From NCBI GenBank assembly GCA_052148155.1, contig JBKQIY010000042.1, positions 1-9,719 of the forward strand: a stretch of 9,719 bases of DNA. Reading direction: 5' to 3'. Each line of letters starts with the position of its first letter. Positions within the stretch are counted from its first letter, which is position 1. The position numbers and the translations under genes were made by a program. This document shows, piece after piece, positions 6,146-9,719 of the stretch. The notes below the pieces were generated by a model. That model was not told the DNA's origin. It searched no databases and was given only the letters and a program-made list of their open reading frames with translations. The stretch is from JBBQER01 sp052148155 (GTDB lineage Bacteria > Actinomycetota > Acidimicrobiia > IMCC26256 > PALSA-610).

Positions 6146-6164
6146 CGACGAGTTGGTGTCGTCG
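6146..6164. terminator. Small hairpin between convergent genes
   Basis: CGACGA (6146-6151) pairs with TCGTCG (6159-6164) around a 7-nt loop, inside the 39-base gap between the stops of the Ldt gene (plus) and the aldolase gene (minus). The position suits a bidirectional terminator, but the stem is short and there is no T tract. Confidence 0.3.
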
Positions 6165-6166
6165 GT

Positions 6167-7342
6167 TCACTCCATCGGGACGCGGGGCGTGATCTGTGCG
6201 CCGACACGTTGGAAGATTTCGTCGAGGCTCGAACCGGTGATGGTCAGTCCGTGGTTGCGCAGGCCAACAACCGCCCGCGTCGGATCCGGGGCTTCGCGTA
6301 CGAGCTCGGCGACCGCGGCTGCGAGGTTCACGGTGCCGCACGGATAGTTGACGTCGGTTGACACCGTCCCGGGGATCCAGCCGTGCACGTGGAGGATCGC
6401 ACCGACTTCGGGATGTTCGCGGTAGATCATCCAATGTTCGATCGCGTCGACTGAAACACGTTTCACCGGCACGTCGGGCGGGACGCTGAGGACCATGCTG
6501 TCGTGCGACGCGTCGTAGCCACGGACCATGAGGATGTGTTCGCCGATGCTGCGCAGATCCGATTTGTCGACGCCGCTCGCGCTCATCCAGTAGACCGGAC
6601 CGGCCGGGTCGGGGACGGCGTCGATGTCAGTCCCGCGGTAGCGAGCGCTGACGTTCCCGTAGGAGAGGCCACCGATCCCGTAGAGCAGTTGCACATGTCG
6701 GAGCTCCCGTGGCGCCAAGATCTCTTGAAGCGGGAACGGCGCGGGAAGTAGATCGAGGTTGTCGAGGGCACGGCCGGCGTCGAGCATTTGGCGTGTCTGG
6801 TCGTCGCCGTTCCACAGGTGCGACGGAAGATCGGTGACGATGTCGTTGGCGATGACGAGACGTGACGAAGCGAGCGGCGCGATGCGTTCGAACGCCCGCT
6901 CGCAGAGTTCAGCGTCCGCATAACCGGGTCCGACTCCGTAGGTGCCTTGTTCGAGCGTCACGAACCGCACGGCGATCCCGTCTGGCGTGTCGCTGACGAG
7001 CACACACATGTTGGCCAGTGCCTGAACGAGGAGCGGATAGCCGATGCGCAGAAGCGCCGCGTTGTCGTCGGCCGATTCGGCCACCTCGGCGATCGCGATC
7101 ACGAACGTCGGTGCCGTCTTGCGACGGTACGGTCTGGGAGCGTGCCGGTCGATCGTGTGCAAGACCACGTTCGTATCCGGACCGGGAGCAGCCGCGAGTT
7201 CGTACGCGCGGTGGACCATGACCGCCGAGACGCCGTCGACGAAACGTCGAAGGGTGGGACTCGAGTACAACTCGTTACGCGCGAACGACGACCGGACCGT
7301 GACGACGTCGGGCTCGGCCATGACCGGCCTCAGATCAGACAT
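6167..7342 (-). CDS. Class II aldolase/adducin domain protein with an extra N-terminal domain
   Basis: The product has 391 aa. The C-terminal part (about 205-391) is a class II aldolase/adducin fold: GGLSYGNVSAR (224-234) and SASGVDKSDL (254-263) match the phosphate/substrate-binding loops. HVH (318-320) and NHG with His364 are the likely metal-binding histidines. Family members cleave or epimerise sugar phosphates, decarboxylate, or have no enzymatic role. The N-terminal ~200 residues are not part of that fold and I do not recognise them; they contain a hydrophobic helix-like stretch (YPLLVQALANMCVLVSD) and RFVTLEQGTYGVGPGYADAEL. Total length is nearly twice that of a stand-alone aldolase (about 210-230 aa). 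ATG 7342 is taken as the start because TACGAT lies eight bases upstream (leaderless). ATG 7321, with GAGG six bases before it, is the alternative (384 aa). It lies 114 bases downstream of the SDR at 8251-7457 on the same strand. Confidence 0.8.
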   Translation of the reverse strand: MSDLRPVMAEPDVVTVRSSFARNELYSSPTLRRFVDGVSAVMVHRAYELAAAPGPDTNVVLHTIDRHAPRPYRRKTAPTFVIAIAEVAESADDNAALLRIGYPLLVQALANMCVLVSDTPDGIAVRFVTLEQGTYGVGPGYADAELCERAFERIAPLASSRLVIANDIVTDLPSHLWNGDDQTRQMLDAGRALDNLDLLPAPFPLQEILAPRELRHVQLLYGIGGLSYGNVSARYRGTDIDAVPDPAGPVYWMSASGVDKSDLRSIGEHILMVRGYDASHDSMVLSVPPDVPVKRVSVDAIEHWMIYREHPEVGAILHVHGWIPGTVSTDVNYPCGTVNLAAAVAELVREAPDPTRAVVGLRNHGLTITGSSLDEIFQRVGAQITPRVPME

Positions 7343-7350
7343 GTATGCGA

Positions 7351-7356
7351 ATCGTA
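7351..7356 (-). promoter_or_regulatory. Putative -10 box (TACGAT) for the aldolase gene
   Basis: On the minus strand TACGAT ends eight bases before ATG 7342, matching the actinobacterial TANNNT -10 and predicting a leaderless transcript. No clear -35 was seen. It would let the aldolase gene be transcribed separately from the upstream SDR despite the short gap. Confidence 0.35.
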
Positions 7357-7456
7357 CGCGCGCCAGACGCCGCGATCAGATCGACGACCGGACAGGCTGA
7401 GATCGACACCGTCGGGCTGTGGCGGTCGTTGTCGGTATGGACTGCTCGGTCGATGA

Positions 7457-8251
7457 TCACCAGGCGAGCCCGAGGAACTCCCGGACGGTCGCGACGAACT
7501 CCTCATATCCCATCGTGTCGCGCATCGCTACGATCATCTCGGCGTCGGCGCCCACTGGATGGCGCAGGACCGGCTCGTCCTCGTCCAAGATGTCGGCGAT
7601 GGCACCCGCGACGAGCTCGGGCCCGGGGATCTGCCCTCCTTGCAGCTTCCCGGCCGCCGCTTCCCACTGTCGTGCCAACTCGTCGTAGGGCGGACCGTCA
7701 ACTCCGATGTCGGCTTCTTTGACGAGGATCGGTGTGTCGATGAATCCAGGCTCGATGACGACGACGTGTATGCCGAAGTGGCCGAGCTCCGATTCCATCG
7801 CTTCGCTCAGCGCCTCGAGCGCCCATTTGCTCGCCGAGTAGTAGCCGTTCAGTGGCGCGACTGCCCGTCCGGCGAGCGACGTCACATTCACGATGCAGCC
7901 ACGGGACCGTTCGCGCATCCCGGGAGCGAATGCCTGCACCATGCGAGCGGCACCCCAGAAATTCGTGTCGAACATCGCCATTGCACGGTCGAGCGGGACA
8001 CCTTCGACTGGTCCGCCGACACCGATTCCCGCATTGTTGATCAGCACGTCGACGTCCCCGGCAGCGGCCCGCGCGGCCGCGACGCTCGTGTCCGACGTGA
8101 CGTCCAACGCGAGCCGGAGCGTGACGTCGAGATCGTCGAGCATCTCGCGACGTCGTGCCGTCGCGACGACTTCGTGACCTCGCTTCACCAACTCGACCGC
8201 CGTGGCGCGGCCGATTCCGGTCGAACATCCTGTGATCAACGCCCGTGCCAT
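7457..8251 (-). CDS. SDR family oxidoreductase, 17beta-HSD-like classical group
   Basis: The product has 264 aa. ATG 8251 was chosen for its strong Shine-Dalgarno GAGGAG six bases upstream and because TGCSTGIG (residues 7-14) then sits at the usual place; the frame is open further upstream to 8362, but that part is not SDR-like. Other motifs are ALDVT (48-52), NNAG (72-75), catalytic Asn97, Ser125, Tyr138 and Lys142 (YSASK), and EPGFIDT (167-173). TARR after strand two suggests NADP(H) preference. The start (GCSTGIGRATAVEL...VVATARR) and the DTNFWGA segment are typical of the 17beta-hydroxysteroid-dehydrogenase-like SDRs; the true substrate cannot be read from sequence. It is distinct from the other SDR at 4146-4949. 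The 202 bases upstream (8252-8453) hold no gene I can support and presumably the promoter. Confidence 0.92.
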   Translation of the reverse strand: MARALITGCSTGIGRATAVELVKRGHEVVATARRREMLDDLDVTLRLALDVTSDTSVAAARAAAGDVDVLINNAGIGVGGPVEGVPLDRAMAMFDTNFWGAARMVQAFAPGMRERSRGCIVNVTSLAGRAVAPLNGYYSASKWALEALSEAMESELGHFGIHVVVIEPGFIDTPILVKEADIGVDGPPYDELARQWEAAAGKLQGGQIPGPELVAGAIADILDEDEPVLRHPVGADAEMIVAMRDTMGYEEFVATVREFLGLAW

Positions 8252-8453
8252 GATCGACTCCTCTACAACGGCGCTCCGAACCGTACCCAACCGGCACGAC
8301 CGTCGCCTCGCCGGCGACCCGTCCGGTCCGTCGTCGGCGATCGGCGCGTCCTGAACTCGCATCGTTGGCGGTCAGGCTCATCGTCGATCTGATCGAACGA
8401 CGATCGGGGTAGCGACGATGGTGGCGACGTCGGGGTCGTTCTGGTTCGTCGTG

Positions 8454-8909
8454 TCAGCGCAGGTTCGTGGCGAGGATGAGCGCGACCGTCGCGACAGCGA
8501 TGCTGGCCCACGCCGCCGAGTCGGCGATGCGGCCGCTGTGAACGCGGCGTCCGCGGCCCAGACGCCGGACCGGGCGATACGCGACCGAGCCGGCGCACGG
8601 AGTTGGACAGGTCTCGGTTCCCAACGCGACGGCGAGCAGATCGAACGCAGTCCCTTGGGTGACCGCGCACTCCGGGCTTCGGCCGCTCGGCGCCGGACGC
8701 GGGTGCCGTCGACGACCCGCTCCTGGGAGGCGCAGAATCGATTCACCGCGCGACGGTTGTCGCGACCGGCCGGCCGCGAGCGCAGCCAGGCTGTGGAGGA
8801 CGGTGCCGAATGAAGGGCGGCGCGTGGCGAGCGCCGCCAACGCGCGGCGTCGTGCAATGTCCGAAACTCGAGTCGCGTCGGCGTGGCCGTCGGTTCCGTT
8901 TCGGTTCAC
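8454..8909 (-). CDS. Doubtful 151-aa ORF overlapping the end of the PH-like gene
   Basis: GTG at 8909 overlaps the TGA of the upstream membrane protein (stop 8908-8906) as GTGA, and the frame runs to TGA at 8454. Third positions are GC-rich. The C-terminal 25 residues, ADSAAWASIAVATVALIL then ATNLR, look like a genuine membrane segment with a charged end. The middle (about 45-80) is Arg/Pro-rich and unlike a folded protein, so a frameshifted or decayed gene is possible. No Shine-Dalgarno is visible and a plus-strand frame covers the same region, so this may be chance. If it is not a gene, 8252-8905 is an approximately 650-base gap. No family recognised. Confidence 0.35.
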   Translation of the reverse strand: MNRNGTDGHADATRVSDIARRRALAALATRRPSFGTVLHSLAALAAGRSRQPSRGESILRLPGAGRRRHPRPAPSGRSPECAVTQGTAFDLLAVALGTETCPTPCAGSVAYRPVRRLGRGRRVHSGRIADSAAWASIAVATVALILATNLR

Positions 8910-9472
8910 CAGATGCGGGTGCCGATCGTGGCTTGCAGAAGCACGAACGCGATGATCATGATGATGATTGCGAGCACGGTGAGGGTCGCGTAGCGGTAGG
9001 GGTGGCGGTAAAAGCGGTAGCCGTTCATTGCGCCCGGATGCGCGTGTTGGAGCGCCAGCGTGTCTGGGTGTAACTCTTCGCAGTACGACAGTCCTGCCGC
9101 GGTGCAGAGTTGTTGCAGCTCTTGGCGTGACCAGACCGATTCGAACTCGGCTGGGCTGTCGAAGGCGTTGGTGCGCGTCCGCAGCGCCGGGATGCTCATG
9201 AGCGTCTCACCGGCCTGGTCGATGAGGAGCAGTTTGCGGTACGGCACACGTTGTTGCCAGCCGGCGTGGAGCCACACGAACACGAAGACCACACCCCACA
9301 CCGCACCTGGTTCGAACGCGCGAGGCAGGGGGAAGCGACGGGTCCGGTTCCAGCGGGTCGTGACCTCGAGATCGTCTGCGACGACCGCGATTCGTGAATG
9401 CTCGAAGTAGGGGCGATGCAAGACCATGCGCTTGGCGTGCGCGTCATGGGGACGGACTTCGAGATCGTCCAT
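8906..9472 (-). CDS. Hypothetical PH-like membrane protein
   Basis: The product has 188 aa from ATG 9472; GGGGG six bases upstream is a weak Shine-Dalgarno. There is no signal peptide. Residues 25-120 (SRIAVVADDLEVTTRWN..., YRKLLLIDQAGETLMSIP) have the beta-strand pattern of bacterial PH-like domains and contain a hydrophobic patch PGAVWGVVFVFVWLHAGW (55-72). A W..QELQQLCTAAGLSY segment follows (114-130). The C-terminal residues 161-183 form one clear transmembrane helix (TLTVLAIIIMIIAFVLL). It is probably a small membrane-anchored protein of unknown role; the PH-like call rests on pattern only. It lies downstream of another membrane protein across a gap with an inverted repeat. Confidence 0.75.
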   Translation of the reverse strand: MDDLEVRPHDAHAKRMVLHRPYFEHSRIAVVADDLEVTTRWNRTRRFPLPRAFEPGAVWGVVFVFVWLHAGWQQRVPYRKLLLIDQAGETLMSIPALRTRTNAFDSPAEFESVWSRQELQQLCTAAGLSYCEELHPDTLALQHAHPGAMNGYRFYRHPYRYATLTVLAIIIMIIAFVLLQATIGTRIW

Positions 9473-9499
9473 GCCGTACCCCCACTTTGTCCGTCAGGC

Positions 9500-9533
9500 C
9501 GCGTGCCGGTTCACGGTCGCGAACCGGCACGCG
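9500..9533. terminator. Perfect 13-bp inverted repeat between two minus-strand genes
   Basis: CGCGTGCCGGTTC (9500-9512) and GAACCGGCACGCG (9521-9533) are exact complements with an 8-nt loop. The element lies 59 bases after the stop of the right-edge gene and 28 bases before the start of the PH-like gene. This is the strongest hairpin in the window. There is no T tract, so it is either a GC-rich terminator for the right-edge gene or an operator or leader structure for the PH-like gene. Confidence 0.55.
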
Positions 9534-9591
9534 ACGCGGCGTAATGGGAGAGCGGGCGCATGGCCGGGCGCTCCCGGTTGGCGTCTCGGCG

Positions 9592-9719
9592 CTACACGGT
9601 CGGGACCGGATTGGGGTCGGCGAGTTTGTCTTCGTGGACTTGTACGGCGTGACGTTTGTTCGGGTTCGCCACAACCCAGATGAATCCGATGAGGCACCAC
9701 ACGACGACGATCCCGAGGG
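9592..9719 (-). CDS. C-terminal end of a membrane protein (runs off right edge)
   Basis: The last 41 codons of a minus-strand gene, ending in TAG at 9594-9592; the start is beyond the window. The visible part begins inside a transmembrane helix (LGIVVVWCLIGFIWVVANP) and ends with a short hydrophilic tail (NKRHAVQVHEDKLADPNPV). Two out-of-frame alternatives are Arg/Pro-rich and much less protein-like. The tail suggests a small integral membrane protein with the C-terminus outside the bilayer. Family unknown. Confidence 0.7.
   Translation of the reverse strand, partial: LGIVVVWCLIGFIWVVANPNKRHAVQVHEDKLADPNPVPTV

Noticed and set aside
4146..8251. A single biosynthetic or catabolic cluster made of the two SDRs and the aldolase
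   Set aside because: The genes are on opposite strands, separated by cell-wall and cupredoxin sequences, and share no substrate-specific motif.
8418..8813. 131-codon plus-strand frame in the gap between the PH-like and SDR genes
   Set aside because: No usable Shine-Dalgarno and an Arg-rich product. It mirrors the codon register of the minus-strand ORF and has no recognisable segment beyond its first 15 residues.
8820..8845. 10-bp hairpin with one bulged A after the PH-like gene
   Set aside because: It could be a terminator but lies inside the possible coupled ORF, has no T tract, and GC-rich palindromes of this kind arise easily in this sequence.

Overview
The window looks like a piece of a high-GC actinobacterial chromosome. 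GTG and TTG starts are common, third codon positions are rich in G and C, and several products are exported. The style (Thr-rich lipoprotein linkers, secreted proteins ending in a conserved GYN..PAGTVV-type segment, PQQ-like propellers, many SDRs) fits the Acidimicrobiia best, but this is an inference from composition and protein style, not a search. No rRNA, tRNA, CRISPR array, insertion sequence, phage gene or toxin/defence gene was recognised.

Layout. Positions 1-1373 (minus) hold the N-terminal 457 residues of a secreted Ig-like-domain protein that runs off the left edge. Positions 1374 to about 2192 are a non-coding or weakly coding stretch between divergent genes; it has a T-tract hairpin, short direct repeats, a TTGACA hexamer and very small ORFs of doubtful status. 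A possible 61-codon leader ORF (2193-2378) overlaps by GTGA the start of a secreted beta-propeller protein (2375-3991). Two GC-rich hairpins separate this from a classical SDR (4146-4949). Next come a frame-broken cupredoxin remnant (4952-5247) and an L,D-transpeptidase lipoprotein (5324-6127).

From 6167 to the right edge everything is on the minus strand. In order of transcription these are the C-terminal tail of a membrane protein (9719-9592), a small membrane-anchored PH-like protein (9472-8906), a doubtful coupled ORF (8909-8454), a 17beta-HSD-like SDR (8251-7457) and a two-part class II aldolase/adducin protein (7342-6167). A perfect 13-bp inverted repeat lies between the first two.

Function. 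There are two loose themes. One is cell-surface and secreted proteins: the Ig-like protein, propeller, Ldt lipoprotein, cupredoxin relic and PH-like membrane protein. The other is soluble oxidoreductase or carbonyl chemistry: two unrelated SDRs and the aldolase-fold enzyme. Nothing shows that they form one pathway. The observations most worth a second look are the cupredoxin relic, the unrecognised ~200-residue N-terminal half of the aldolase protein, the regulatory-looking structure in the 1-kb gap, and two TACGNT boxes placed identically 8 nt before start codons. I did not find convincing evidence for a new multi-gene system.
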